Shown: positions 1 through 7,431, numbered from the stretch's first letter. The stretch: DNA of 64,000 nt from Oscillospiraceae bacterium (GCA_017482385.1 JAFUNI010000007.1:1-64000); one strand, 5' to 3'. Translations and numbers: made by a program. The notes: generated by a model from the sequence alone, not told the origin.

Positions 1-557
1 ATGGCGTAACCGTCTGTCAGATCGCAGTTAAGCGAAGTCCGATAAAGCGCACCGATCTTGGCTTTGTCAAGCAGGTACAGAGACGATTCGGGGATGTTAT
101 TCACGTCGTCATGCAGTTCGTTTTCGATGATAAACTGTCCGAGCTGCTCGTCGGTGCGGATATTGGATGCCACCATGATCTCGTCGTATCCGTAGGTGCA
201 GTTGATCAGATCCTTCATACTGAGAAGGTCATCCGCAGGACTGCCAAGCACCTTCGGTGCAATGGTACGGAAGATAGCGAGTTCGCTGTCATCCATCTGT
301 GCGATGCGGTTAGCAAAGAAGTTCAGCTCGTCGATGGTCGGCGAGTCCAGTCTGTAATACAACAGCTCCGGCCACGCACCACAGTCGAGGATGCCGATAC
401 TTCGGAAGCTTTCCTCACGACCGATCATTCTCGCTCGTTGGATGGCATCCCTGATCTCATGTTCTTCGGCAGGCAGATCCAGCATGGCATAAAAATAGCC
501 GTCGCCGAGTGGATTCTCATGCGACAGCTCTATGGTTAGTGTTTTTTCCTTTACCAC
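1..557 (-). CDS. ArdA-like / uncharacterised mobile-element protein, 3' end cut by window
   Basis: The visible part is 185 residues beginning VVKEKTLTIELSHENPLGDG and running off the left edge. The start is a GTG at 557, inside the last codons of the methyltransferase gene (TGGTAA overlapping GTGGTA), with GAAAGGA about ten bases upstream, which suggests translational coupling. The protein is acidic, with repeated Asp/Glu, and resembles the two larger ArdA-like proteins at 3031 and 3885 in composition and in phrases such as FFANRIAQMDDSELAIF. Acidic DNA-mimic antirestriction proteins block type I restriction enzymes when an element enters a new host. The family assignment is by composition and context, not by a diagnostic motif, so function is tentative. 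Confidence 0.6.
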   Translation of the reverse strand, partial: MVKEKTLTIELSHENPLGDGYFYAMLDLPAEEHEIRDAIQRARMIGREESFRSIGILDCGAWPELLYYRLDSPTIDELNFFANRIAQMDDSELAIFRTIAPKVLGSPADDLLSMKDLINCTYGYDEIMVASNIRTDEQLGQFIIENELHDDVNNIPESSLYLLDKAKIGALYRTSLNCDLTDGYA

Positions 558-1687
558 GTTTCACACCGTCCTTTCGTTAGGTGATAGATTTCATCGAGCT
601 GCAAGAGTTTGCGCCCAATAGCAGAAATGACAGGAACGCTCACCGCATTGCCTGCCATCTTATATAGGTGACCGTCCTTGAGTCCGGTCGCCTGTGCTTT
701 ATAGAATTGTTCATCTGTGAAGCCCTGGAGCCGCCAGCATTCAATGGGCATCAGCTTACGGATACGGCCTCTGTGCCATATGCCGTGTCTGTCCTGTGCT
801 GTAAGCGTGAACATGGCTTCGTTCGGTTCTTTCACACGTCGCCCTTGCTGACGTACCGTTTCTCGGTCGGGAGTAAGGACTGCTCTCGGCTCATCCTCGT
901 CATCCACTACGATGACACCTGAGTGTTCACCTCGGTGGTTACTGATGCCGGAATCCTGTCTTGCGGTGATGCATCGTGCATGATCGGTAATGACAGGATC
1001 GGGGTTCATGTCTATGAAGTACAGTCCTGTTTTACCACCCCATCCACCGGAGCCGGCGCATTGAGTGCAGGCACTTCCGCTTGGATCGTAGACACGCTGA
1101 CCTTGCGGTCCGGGGATGAGTTGCTTGAGATCTTCCGCATTGCCGCAGTTGAGAGGAAATAGCTCTCCGGTACATTGGTTTCCAAGATATCCGACAATAT
1201 ACAGGCGGCGCCGCTGCTGGGGGACTCCGAAAAACGCGCTGTTATGCACACACCATTCGATATCATACCCCAATTCAACAAGCGTGGAGAAGATGGTAAA
1301 CAGCGTCCTGCCTCCGTCATGCGATAGCAGTCCGGGAACGTTTTCCAAGAGAAGAAGTGGAGGCCGTTTCGCTTCAGCGATTCGGGCAACCTCGAAGAAG
1401 AGAGTTCCTCTTGTATCGTCCCTGAATCCGAGCCTTTTGCCAGCCACGCTGAAGCTTTGGCATGGAAAGCCCGCACAGATGAGGTCAATGTCCGGCAGGT
1501 CGTTTGTATCAATTTTTGTAGCGTCCTCAAAGTAGATTTCTCCTTTCGGTTGGTAGATTGCGTTGTAGGCTTGGTTTGCCTTTTTATCGATCTCGCAATG
1601 ACCGATGCATTCAAAGCCGCCCACCGCTTCGAGTCCGCTGCGAAAACCACCGATACCTGCGAACATATCAAAAAATCGGATCGCCAT
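551..1687 (-). CDS. DNA (cytosine-5) methyltransferase
   Basis: A complete 378-residue C5-cytosine methyltransferase that transfers a methyl group from S-adenosylmethionine to cytosine in DNA. Visible motifs are the FAGIGG SAM-binding motif I at residues 9-14, the catalytic PCQ at 75-77 (Cys76), ENV at 115-117, QQRRR at 157-161, and a C-terminal GNAVSVPV motif X. Residues ~190-300 form the variable target-recognition region. No restriction endonuclease lies beside it, so it reads as a solitary methyltransferase, probably protecting the element from host restriction during transfer. The next gene starts inside its stop codon. Its target sequence cannot be predicted from sequence alone. Confidence 0.95.
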   Translation of the reverse strand: MAIRFFDMFAGIGGFRSGLEAVGGFECIGHCEIDKKANQAYNAIYQPKGEIYFEDATKIDTNDLPDIDLICAGFPCQSFSVAGKRLGFRDDTRGTLFFEVARIAEAKRPPLLLLENVPGLLSHDGGRTLFTIFSTLVELGYDIEWCVHNSAFFGVPQQRRRLYIVGYLGNQCTGELFPLNCGNAEDLKQLIPGPQGQRVYDPSGSACTQCAGSGGWGGKTGLYFIDMNPDPVITDHARCITARQDSGISNHRGEHSGVIVVDDEDEPRAVLTPDRETVRQQGRRVKEPNEAMFTLTAQDRHGIWHRGRIRKLMPIECWRLQGFTDEQFYKAQATGLKDGHLYKMAGNAVSVPVISAIGRKLLQLDEIYHLTKGRCETW

Positions 1688-1741
1688 AGGGCATCCGACC
1701 GTTCCTATTTAATTGTTATTTCACCTCGATTCTGCGGTAGC

Positions 1742-2215
1742 TTACATACCGCCCATACTCATGCCGAAGCCTTCGGTTTCGTCCTCTGTTTCATCCTCGT
1801 CGGTGCCGTCACCGCCTGTGCCGTCTACGGCTTCGGGATCGTCGCTTATTCCTTCCTCGGTATCGACACCTCCGGTCTGCTGATCCTCGGTCACACCGTT
1901 TCGCTGTGCCTGTTCACGGTCCAGCTCGGCTTCGATCAGTCCGAGGACGAACTGCTTCTGACTCATGTTGTTGCGCTGCAGGTAGCCCTTGATCCTCTGA
2001 AACAGTTCCTCCGGCACCTGAAACGCCATCGTGCGCATATTACCCATGTTCTTTTCCTCCTTGTTTTGGTACTTGGGGTGTAATTCGTTGTCGACAGCAA
2101 GGGTGATAAACTCTGCCATCGTCATTCCGTGTTGTTCGATATACTCTCTGACCTCTGCGTGAAGGTCGGCATCGATCTTGACGGTAATGCCTTTCTTTTC
2201 GTCAGCCAATGTCAT
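1742..2215 (-). CDS. Double ribbon-helix-helix protein with acidic tail
   Basis: This 157-residue protein has two segments shaped like ribbon-helix-helix DNA-binding units: ITVKIDADLHAEVREYI around residues 10-45 and MRTMAFQVPEELFQRIKGYL around 60-100. Each is a short strand followed by two helices with a turn (MTMAEFI, MSQKQFV). The remainder is a low-complexity Asp/Glu/Gly tail ending MSMGGM. Such proteins usually repress transcription as dimers or organise DNA; a tandem copy in one chain could bind as a pseudo-dimer. It overlaps the small RHH-like ORF upstream by 14 bases. The acidic tail and the GGM end resemble other proteins of this element. Specific role unknown. Confidence 0.75.
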   Translation of the reverse strand: MTLADEKKGITVKIDADLHAEVREYIEQHGMTMAEFITLAVDNELHPKYQNKEEKNMGNMRTMAFQVPEELFQRIKGYLQRNNMSQKQFVLGLIEAELDREQAQRNGVTEDQQTGGVDTEEGISDDPEAVDGTGGDGTDEDETEDETEGFGMSMGGM

Positions 2216-2339
2216 CGTTCCTTTCCATATAGTTTTGAATGATCTCGGTGAGAAGTTCCTCTACCGAGATACTGCGGTCAGCCGCTTCTGCAAGAAGGGC
2301 ATCCGCTTGGGGCTGTGGGATATAGATTTCGTATTCCAA
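2202..2339 (-). CDS. 45-residue ribbon-helix-helix-like small protein, TTG start
   Basis: A small ORF reading MEYEIYIPQPQADALLAEAA, followed by a short helix-turn-helix stretch ending QNYMERNDDIG. It starts with TTG at 2339, preceded by a perfect AGGAGG eight bases upstream, which sits directly after the DUF4314 stop codon. It ends 14 bases inside the double-RHH gene, which fits an operon with coupled translation. The pattern strand, helix, SVEE turn, helix matches the CopG/Arc fold at minimal length. Without this ORF there would be an unexplained gap carrying an excellent ribosome-binding site. Function is probably DNA binding or partner to the double-RHH protein; this is inference. Confidence 0.65.
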   Translation of the reverse strand: MEYEIYIPQPQADALLAEAADRSISVEELLTEIIQNYMERNDDIG

Positions 2340-2351
2340 TAGGCAGTCCTC

Positions 2352-2684
2352 CTACATACTCATAACGGGAGCTTCGCCCTCGTCCTGGCCTTCATCCTCG
2401 CCTTCATCCACGGTGGGATTCTCTTGCTGTGCCTGTTCCTCCGCAAGCTCGGCGGCGGTCAGTGTGCGGAAGGAGTCCGCATCGCTGCAAAGACTGAGGG
2501 TTCTTCCGTTATCCCATTTCATGTGGATATTACCGCCGTCATCGACGTGATCCACCGTTCCTCTCGTACCGGGCGGTACGGGATGGTGTGGATCGTCCAT
2601 GCCGAGGAGCAGGATGCGAGTGCCGGGCGGATACTTCGCTCGGTTCTCTTTTGCCATACGGTTCCAATCATCGTAAATTGACAT
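2352..2684 (-). CDS. DUF4314 domain protein
   Basis: A 110-residue protein with the DUF4314 signature: PPGTRILLLGMDDPHHPVPP, then GTRGTV, a DDGGNIHMKWDNGR stretch and a final short strand (residues ~19-75). The domain resembles a small SH3-like beta barrel and is common on Firmicutes conjugative elements, often as part of larger proteins; its biochemical role is not established. A Glu/Asp/Gln-rich linker follows, and the chain ends GEAPVMSM, close to the GEAPILNM end of the 5798-6454 product. One base separates it from the upstream gene, so the two are co-transcribed. Confidence 0.8.
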   Translation of the reverse strand: MSIYDDWNRMAKENRAKYPPGTRILLLGMDDPHHPVPPGTRGTVDHVDDGGNIHMKWDNGRTLSLCSDADSFRTLTAAELAEEQAQQENPTVDEGEDEGQDEGEAPVMSM

Positions 2685-2685
2685 A

Positions 2686-3027
2686 CTATTTCATCTCCAT
2701 TCCGAATAGTTCTTTCGGTGACCACGGTATGGTGAAATTGCTGTGTCCGGCATCGGTGCAGTGGTCGTAGAAGAAGTCATCGGTTTGCGCCGCCCTTATG
2801 GTGAAGTACGCAACTTCTTCGGGGGTAGCTGTAAAGACTTCTCCTTCTCCGTAGAGACACGCTGCCACGTGGACTTTGATATCCTGTTCCGTGTCCACCT
2901 CATTCATAAAACTCTCAAATGCAGTCCAGCCTTCGAGATCAGCATAGCTCTTGGGAACACCTGCAACGAGGAATTCCGCTTGGTCGCTGTCCGAGGTTAT
3001 AGTTACTGCGGAAAATAACACAGCCAT
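2686..3027 (-). CDS. Hypothetical mobile-element protein
   Basis: This 113-residue acidic protein begins MAVLFSAVTITSDSDQAEFL and has no signal peptide, membrane segment or recognisable catalytic motif. I do not recognise the family. It lies three bases downstream of the 3031 gene, whose final codons (GGAGGG) form its ribosome-binding site, and one base upstream of the DUF4314 gene, so it belongs to the same transcript. The C-terminus, LFGMEMK, is methionine-rich but lacks the GGM end of its neighbours. Context suggests an accessory antirestriction or establishment factor, without direct support. Confidence 0.7.
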   Translation of the reverse strand: MAVLFSAVTITSDSDQAEFLVAGVPKSYADLEGWTAFESFMNEVDTEQDIKVHVAACLYGEGEVFTATPEEVAYFTIRAAQTDDFFYDHCTDAGHSNFTIPWSPKELFGMEMK

Positions 3028-3030
3028 ATA

Positions 3031-3882
3031 TCACATCCCTCCAATCTTCGGTTCATTTTGCTGTGCAATATATTCATCCAGCTCGTCACGGGTGGATACG
3101 AAGTAGTCGTTACCGCCGTGCCAGAGCGAGATTGACAGTTTGCCGTCCTCACTGTCGATGGGGTGATCTTCGAGGCTTTCAAAGGCTCCGTCCGAGTTCT
3201 GTCCGGCGATCCAATCCTTCACGGAGGTCAACTCATCCTCGGTCAGTTCCTCACGGAGCCGCAGATCCACCTTGCCGTAGAGCGTTCCGTCCACGATCTC
3301 GGTCGACCACTGTGCCGATACCAGCTTGGCTTTCGCGCCTGCGTCGCCGTCGAAGTATTCGAGGATACTTTCCACGTCACGGTCTTGGTATTCCTCGATG
3401 AGGTCGTTGATGTCGTATCGGTAATCGTAGAGGAAGGAGTCGCCCACGGTGAAGGGGTTGCCGTCGCCTTCGTCAATATTACCCGTCAAGGGAAAATACA
3501 GGCTCATCTTCACGGGGCCGAGCGCCAAGGTTCTGTCCTTGATGTCATTTATCAGCTCCGCGGCTGTGCCGTATTGGTCGTAGTAGATATCGTGTTCCAG
3601 GTCGGTCTTGATGCCTTCGTCTGCGGTCTGTACGAGGTAGGCGGTGGTGTTCACGTCGCCGAGGCTGTTTTCGGTATTGAACAGTCGGCACAGGTGCTGA
3701 CCGACTCGGCTGCTTGATGCGAGCTGCACATCGATCTCGGCATCCTCACCGCCGAACAGCTTGATGTTCTGCGGCAGTGTCCTTACTCCAATGGAGAGTA
3801 GCTTGATTTGCAGGTCGGTGTTGGCTTTCGGAAGCTCTACCACCAGGGTGTCTTTTTTATGCTGAATTACTGCTGTTATCAT
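3031..3882 (-). CDS. ArdA-like antirestriction protein (tentative)
   Basis: A 283-residue acidic protein starting MITAVIQHKKDTLVVELPKA. I chose the ATG at 3882, because GGAGG lies nine bases upstream inside the previous gene's last codons; a longer frame to 3957 would overlap that gene heavily. The N-terminal part (to ~95) is a beta-rich region; the middle contains LGPVKMSLYFPLTGNID and a run of Asp/Glu, with an ArdA-like composition. Proteins of this kind are often annotated as antirestriction proteins on Clostridia conjugative elements. The chain ends NEPKIGGM. The assignment rests on composition, context and resemblance to the 3885 product. Confidence 0.55.
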   Translation of the reverse strand: MITAVIQHKKDTLVVELPKANTDLQIKLLSIGVRTLPQNIKLFGGEDAEIDVQLASSSRVGQHLCRLFNTENSLGDVNTTAYLVQTADEGIKTDLEHDIYYDQYGTAAELINDIKDRTLALGPVKMSLYFPLTGNIDEGDGNPFTVGDSFLYDYRYDINDLIEEYQDRDVESILEYFDGDAGAKAKLVSAQWSTEIVDGTLYGKVDLRLREELTEDELTSVKDWIAGQNSDGAFESLEDHPIDSEDGKLSISLWHGGNDYFVSTRDELDEYIAQQNEPKIGGM

Positions 3883-3884
3883 TG

Positions 3885-5024
3885 TTACATACCTCCCATA
3901 CGGATTCCTTGATCGGTGTCGAGTACGTCGTTGATGGAGTATCCCGATTCCATGCACACGAAGCCGGAGGAGACGAACAGACCGTTCAGCTCGTCGGCGA
4001 TATGCTCACCGAGCATATCATAGTCGATGAAATCCACCACGGTTTCGGGTACGCCGTAGTCGGGATCGTGTTCCACAAAATGCTTGCCCACATCTTCATT
4101 ATCCTCGGCACCCTCGATCAGTGTGAAGAGACCAAGGCTGTTGGCGAGAGCTGTGATGGACTTTGCATCCTCGACTCCGGCATATTCCGCTACGGCGGTC
4201 AGCTTATCGAGCTGCATATCCGCATTGCTGATGGCTCCCACAAGGTCGTTGATATCATAGATGCTTTCGCTTGATGTCATTTCACGCAGACGGCGCATCC
4301 ATTCGGGGTTATCTACCATGAAGTCATCGAGGATAATGCTGACGGACTCGGCATCGGGTGCGCCCAGCCTGCCGATGGATTTGTCGATGGCGGCTCTCTC
4401 ACAGGGCAGGTACAGATGTTCCACCTTGCCGTGGTATTCTGCCTTTGCGGTGCAGAGAATGCTTGCATCGTAGAGGTAAGGCGGAAACACCTGCCCGTCA
4501 TACAGTTCCTGGAACTGCACGTCCTCATCCACGAAGAGGATTCCGTGTTCGGTGACGATGCCGGTGCCGGACTGCATCAGCCGTCTACCGATCTCTGCAT
4601 ATTTGGGGTTAGCATCGTCGTTGGCAGGAATGGATCCGTCACGGTTCAAGAGGTATTCCTGACCGATCTTGCCCATATTGCCGATATTTTGAATGAGGCA
4701 GTATTTGTTAAGATTGAAGGACAGGTTGATGAGATCCTTCAGCTCGGTGAATCCTTCTTGTTTCATGGCTTCGTAAAACTGTTCTTCCTCCGTACCGAAG
4801 AAGCTCTCCATACGCTTGGCAAGGTAGTTCAGCTCGTCCAGATTGACGAAGCGGTCTTTCAGATGGTCGAGTTCTTCGGGGAAGATAACATCCGTAACGA
4901 ACAGTTCGGGCGGGTTATCGTCGGCTGCGTGTATCTCCATGAGTGCTGACCGGAGTGTGGTTTCGGAGCATGGGAAGTGGATGTCGACCAGGTGGTCGTT
5001 ATACTGTACGGTTACTTTAATCAT
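3885..5024 (-). CDS. ArdA-like antirestriction protein (tentative)
   Basis: A 379-residue acidic protein beginning MIKVTVQYNDHLVDIHFPCS. Long stretches read as helical, negatively charged repeats (FVNLDELNYLAKRMESF, IYDINDLVGAISNADMQLDK), typical of ArdA-type DNA mimics that occupy type I restriction enzymes. Its start overlaps the stop of the upstream cysteine-cluster gene by ATGA, and its end GIRMGGM supplies the ribosome-binding site for the 3031 gene. The protein is about twice the size of classical ArdA (~165 residues), so it may carry an ArdA domain within a longer chain. Function is inferred from similarity of style and position. Confidence 0.6.
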   Translation of the reverse strand: MIKVTVQYNDHLVDIHFPCSETTLRSALMEIHAADDNPPELFVTDVIFPEELDHLKDRFVNLDELNYLAKRMESFFGTEEEQFYEAMKQEGFTELKDLINLSFNLNKYCLIQNIGNMGKIGQEYLLNRDGSIPANDDANPKYAEIGRRLMQSGTGIVTEHGILFVDEDVQFQELYDGQVFPPYLYDASILCTAKAEYHGKVEHLYLPCERAAIDKSIGRLGAPDAESVSIILDDFMVDNPEWMRRLREMTSSESIYDINDLVGAISNADMQLDKLTAVAEYAGVEDAKSITALANSLGLFTLIEGAEDNEDVGKHFVEHDPDYGVPETVVDFIDYDMLGEHIADELNGLFVSSGFVCMESGYSINDVLDTDQGIRMGGM

Positions 5025-5719
5025 CGGTTATCCGTCCTTTCCTTGAATTTCACGGCACCCACGCCGTATCTGCGGATTGCCATTGCGTTGCAGATAACGC
5101 CGAAGATCTTCGGCTCGATGATCGTGGTATCCGCAAGGTCTGCGACGGTCAGATTCTTCGTGCCGAGGTACAGATCCTTTGCGGTGCAGTACAGGGTGTA
5201 TCCGTTTGCGGTGCTGCCTTTGAGACGGATGTTCTCAAAGAGGATTTCGTTTCTCTGCACGTACCGTCCGGTACAGCTCCACAGTCGACAGTCTGCGGTG
5301 AGCAGATACACCGCCGCCATGAGCGCGTAGTCCTTTTTATCCAACTTGGCAACCGCTTCAGTGAAGGTAGTGCGGTGCTTCTCATTTTTGAAGTACATGG
5401 GGTTTTCCTCGCTTTCTTTCAGATATTGATTCAGTCGTTTTACAAAGGGCGGATACTGGATCGCCGCCATTGTTTCAGCAACGGCTTCTTTCAGTGTTGC
5501 GGCTCCGGCTGTGATCCTTTCGTTGATGCACGGGCATTTATCTGTTCCGCATCCTTTCTTTCTGCTGATATGGTGGGGACAGGCACGGCAGTCGCAGTCC
5601 TTTTCGGTGTATTCGTATCGGCGGAGGATGACCACGCCGTGACCTCTCGGTCGGAAGTTGGGGATCGATCTCATAAGCTTTTCGAGCTGTCGCAGCTCGT
5701 AACTGTCTGAAAAATACAT
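5021..5719 (-). CDS. Six-cysteine uncharacterised mobile-element protein
   Basis: A 232-residue protein starting MYFSDSYELRQLEKLMRSIP. The start at 5719 follows GAAAGGA; a start further upstream would lie inside a terminator hairpin. A compact cluster of cysteines at about residues 42, 44, 47, 57, 62 and 64 (CDCRACPHHISRKKGC, then CPC) with two histidines looks like a zinc site or, less likely, an iron-sulphur site. The rest is helical, ending KERTDNR without the methionine tail of its neighbours. It overlaps the 3885 gene by four bases. I do not recognise a named family; nucleic-acid binding is a reasonable guess. Confidence 0.7.
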   Translation of the reverse strand: MYFSDSYELRQLEKLMRSIPNFRPRGHGVVILRRYEYTEKDCDCRACPHHISRKKGCGTDKCPCINERITAGAATLKEAVAETMAAIQYPPFVKRLNQYLKESEENPMYFKNEKHRTTFTEAVAKLDKKDYALMAAVYLLTADCRLWSCTGRYVQRNEILFENIRLKGSTANGYTLYCTAKDLYLGTKNLTVADLADTTIIEPKIFGVICNAMAIRRYGVGAVKFKERTDNR

Positions 5720-5745
5720 AGGCGTTGATTCCTTTCGTAGAAATA

Positions 5746-5787
5746 GAAAAAGCCCACGGTCTTGTTTGGATTTCAAAACCGTGGGCT
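5746..5787 (-). terminator. Intrinsic terminator/attenuator in leader of the 5021-5719 gene
   Basis: A ten-base-pair stem, AGCCCACGGT at 5751-5760 pairing with 5778-5787, is followed on the minus strand by five T residues. It lies after the 5798-6454 gene and directly before the GAAAGGA ribosome-binding site of the cysteine-cluster gene. It can end upstream transcription or act as an attenuator for what follows; the layout matches the leader at 7206-7266. Confidence 0.75.
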
Positions 5788-5797
5788 GTATGATTTA

Positions 5798-6454
5798 TTA
5801 CATATTTAGTATGGGGGCTTCGCCGTCATCAAAGGTGGGCGGATTTTCCTTGAGGGAAGGATAGGCATCCTGGAGCTTCTCCATCAGTTCCATGAGACCT
5901 CGATCCTGTTCGTAGGTCAGCGAGTCGCAGTTATCTCTTGCGAAAGCTGCACACTTGAACAGTTCTTCCGCTTCTGCTTGCGTGAAGATCTTGTCTTTGA
6001 CGATGAGTCCGGCGCGGACTGCATAATTCTCTTTGGAGGAGAGATAGTCGGGAGAGTAGTCGCCGTGGGCAAGGTATTTGCCACCGTCCGACTGTCGCCA
6101 GCTACAGAACATGAAGCCGTGTTTTTCGCTGTACATTCCGGCGAACACCACGTCGCCGTACTCGGAGAATTTGCGGTAGTTCTGCACATCCTTCGGCTGC
6201 ATCTGTGGGGCTGACACGTAGAGACCAACATACTCTCGGACGACTTCGGCATCATCTACAAGGTGGGAGAATACCTCACGGGATTCGGAATCGGTGAGAT
6301 CCTTGTTGTTGTAGTACATAAATCCTTCGGGGTTGACTGCGGTGAGATGGACTCCTTTGTGCGAGATGAGCAGGAGTTGATCTGCTTCATCGTAATCTGT
6401 AAGGCATCCGTAGTGCTGTGCCTTCCGCTGCATTTCTTCTTGGTATATGGTCAT
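5798..6454 (-). CDS. Hypothetical mobile-element protein with GEAPILNM tail
   Basis: A 218-residue soluble protein, MTIYQEEMQRKAQHYGCLTD onward, with no signal peptide or membrane helix. The central part contains aromatic-rich stretches (GFMFCSWRQ, LAHGDYSPDYL). I do not recognise its family. It ends FDDGEAPILNM, nearly matching the DEGEAPVMSM end of the DUF4314 protein 3.4 kb away. The ribosome-binding site CGGAGG is clear, and the gene sits 13 bases downstream of the ADP-ribosyltransferase-like gene, so the two are probably co-transcribed and may act together. A terminator hairpin follows its stop. Confidence 0.7.
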   Translation of the reverse strand: MTIYQEEMQRKAQHYGCLTDYDEADQLLLISHKGVHLTAVNPEGFMYYNNKDLTDSESREVFSHLVDDAEVVREYVGLYVSAPQMQPKDVQNYRKFSEYGDVVFAGMYSEKHGFMFCSWRQSDGGKYLAHGDYSPDYLSSKENYAVRAGLIVKDKIFTQAEAEELFKCAAFARDNCDSLTYEQDRGLMELMEKLQDAYPSLKENPPTFDDGEAPILNM

Positions 6455-6467
6455 TTGGTTACCTCCG

Positions 6468-7205
6468 TTATTGTGATAATAAAAAATCGGAGGACAGATC
6501 CTGTACCTCCGTAATGTTTGTCAGATAGGAAGGATCGACGATTACTTCGGATTCGTTCCTTCCGCTGAAATATGCGTATATATGCTTTTTGTCAATCTGT
6601 GCTTCGTAGACCGTTCCGTCCTCACCAAAGCGGTGAGCAAACCATTCGGCTGTTTCCTGACTCAGCGACCAGGACAATGCCTTCACGCTTTTGGCATTGT
6701 GAGTTGTTACTCCACGGTAAACGGTTACGGTGTCATCCAACGCTTTGAATTGGATATACTCGTCTTGCTCCATGAGGCAGGTCGGATCGGCTTGCTTGAA
6801 CATCCGCAGGAGTTGATTGACTGTAACATTCACATCCTGGTGCGGTGCTTCTGATCTCGTCCATGCGCTTGCAAGGATTTGGGACATATCTTCTCTTGAC
6901 AGACTCGGCTGTGCAAATTTCAAAAACGTCAGCGCGTAGGGCTTGGTGACCATCATATAAATCTCGTAGGCGCTGTTTGCCTTGTTGATAGACTGAGCCA
7001 TTGTCTGCCGCCATCGGTTCTGTGCATCTTCTTCCATAAGGTTGATCATCGTGATGCCACCGTTGCCATCGGGAAGGGCGGTTAGTCCAGTGTCGGCGAA
7101 TGGGTGCTTGACGATCATCGGGGAGTATGGGGTTTCGTAGATATCGGTGTGGAGCAAGGTGATGGCTGTTCGTTTGATCTCGTCCAGGTCGGTTTGCTTT
7201 CGCAT
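6468..7205 (-). CDS. Putative ADP-ribosyltransferase-fold protein (R-S-E type)
   Basis: The 245-residue product has a C-terminal region with the three-part R-S-E signature of arginine-type ADP-ribosyltransferases: YRG at residues 163-165, SWS at 178-180 in a strand-like LSWSLSQETAEWFA, and ESE at 218-220 in GRNESEVIVDP, giving an E-x-E catalytic pair. Residues 1-150 are mostly helical and could be a targeting or regulatory domain. Such enzymes transfer ADP-ribose from NAD+ to proteins, and phages use relatives to modify host RNA polymerase. No signal peptide is present, so it would act in the cytoplasm. The start at 7205 follows AAAGGAGG. The fold assignment needs a profile or structure search. 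Confidence 0.6.
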   Translation of the reverse strand: MRKQTDLDEIKRTAITLLHTDIYETPYSPMIVKHPFADTGLTALPDGNGGITMINLMEEDAQNRWRQTMAQSINKANSAYEIYMMVTKPYALTFLKFAQPSLSREDMSQILASAWTRSEAPHQDVNVTVNQLLRMFKQADPTCLMEQDEYIQFKALDDTVTVYRGVTTHNAKSVKALSWSLSQETAEWFAHRFGEDGTVYEAQIDKKHIYAYFSGRNESEVIVDPSYLTNITEVQDLSSDFLLSQ

Positions 7206-7229
7206 GGTTTTTCCTCCTTTCTGTGGGAA

Positions 7230-7266
7230 TAAAAAAAGCGCATGGATTTGTTCTTATCCATGCGCT
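7230..7266 (-). terminator. Intrinsic terminator/attenuator in leader of the ART-like gene
   Basis: The stem AGCGCATGGA at 7237-7246 pairs with 7257-7266 and is followed on the minus strand by a run of seven Ts, then AAAGGAGG and the gene start at 7205. Because no gene lies immediately upstream except the tRNA, it is better explained as an attenuator of the ART-like gene or as the tRNA readthrough stop. Confidence 0.7.
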
Positions 7267-7374
7267 CGGTGGCTTGTATTCGGTTGTGTGAGAGTTCGGC
7301 TCACTACAGAAAGGGAAAAATACCTTTTTCACATCTACAAAATCGCTTGTAAAAATTTCGACTGTAGAAACGGC

Positions 7375-7401
7375 GAAACCCCCGATAAAATCGGGGGTTT
7401 C
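7375..7401 (-). terminator. Hairpin downstream of tRNA-Leu
   Basis: GAAACCCCCGA at 7375-7385 pairs with 7391-7401 around a five-base loop. It lies 31 bases past the CCA end of the tRNA-Leu gene and is the probable end of the tRNA transcript, although the T-run on the minus strand is poor. Confidence 0.55.
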
Positions 7402-7431
7402 TTGGGCAATATCTTTTTCATTGCCCTTTGA

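Larger units (their letters stand above)
1..7431. mobile_element. End of an integrated mobile element next to tRNA-Leu
   Basis: All genes from the window start to about 7.2 kb are on the minus strand, tightly packed, and of types found on conjugative elements: DNA methyltransferase, acidic ArdA-like proteins, DUF4314 protein, ribbon-helix-helix proteins and an ADP-ribosyltransferase-like protein. The block stops at the 3' end of a tRNA-Leu gene, a classic integration target. Beyond that gene the content is ordinary chromosome. No integrase, relaxase or type IV secretion gene is in view, so the element type and exact boundary are inferred; the rest would lie to the left. Confidence 0.7.
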
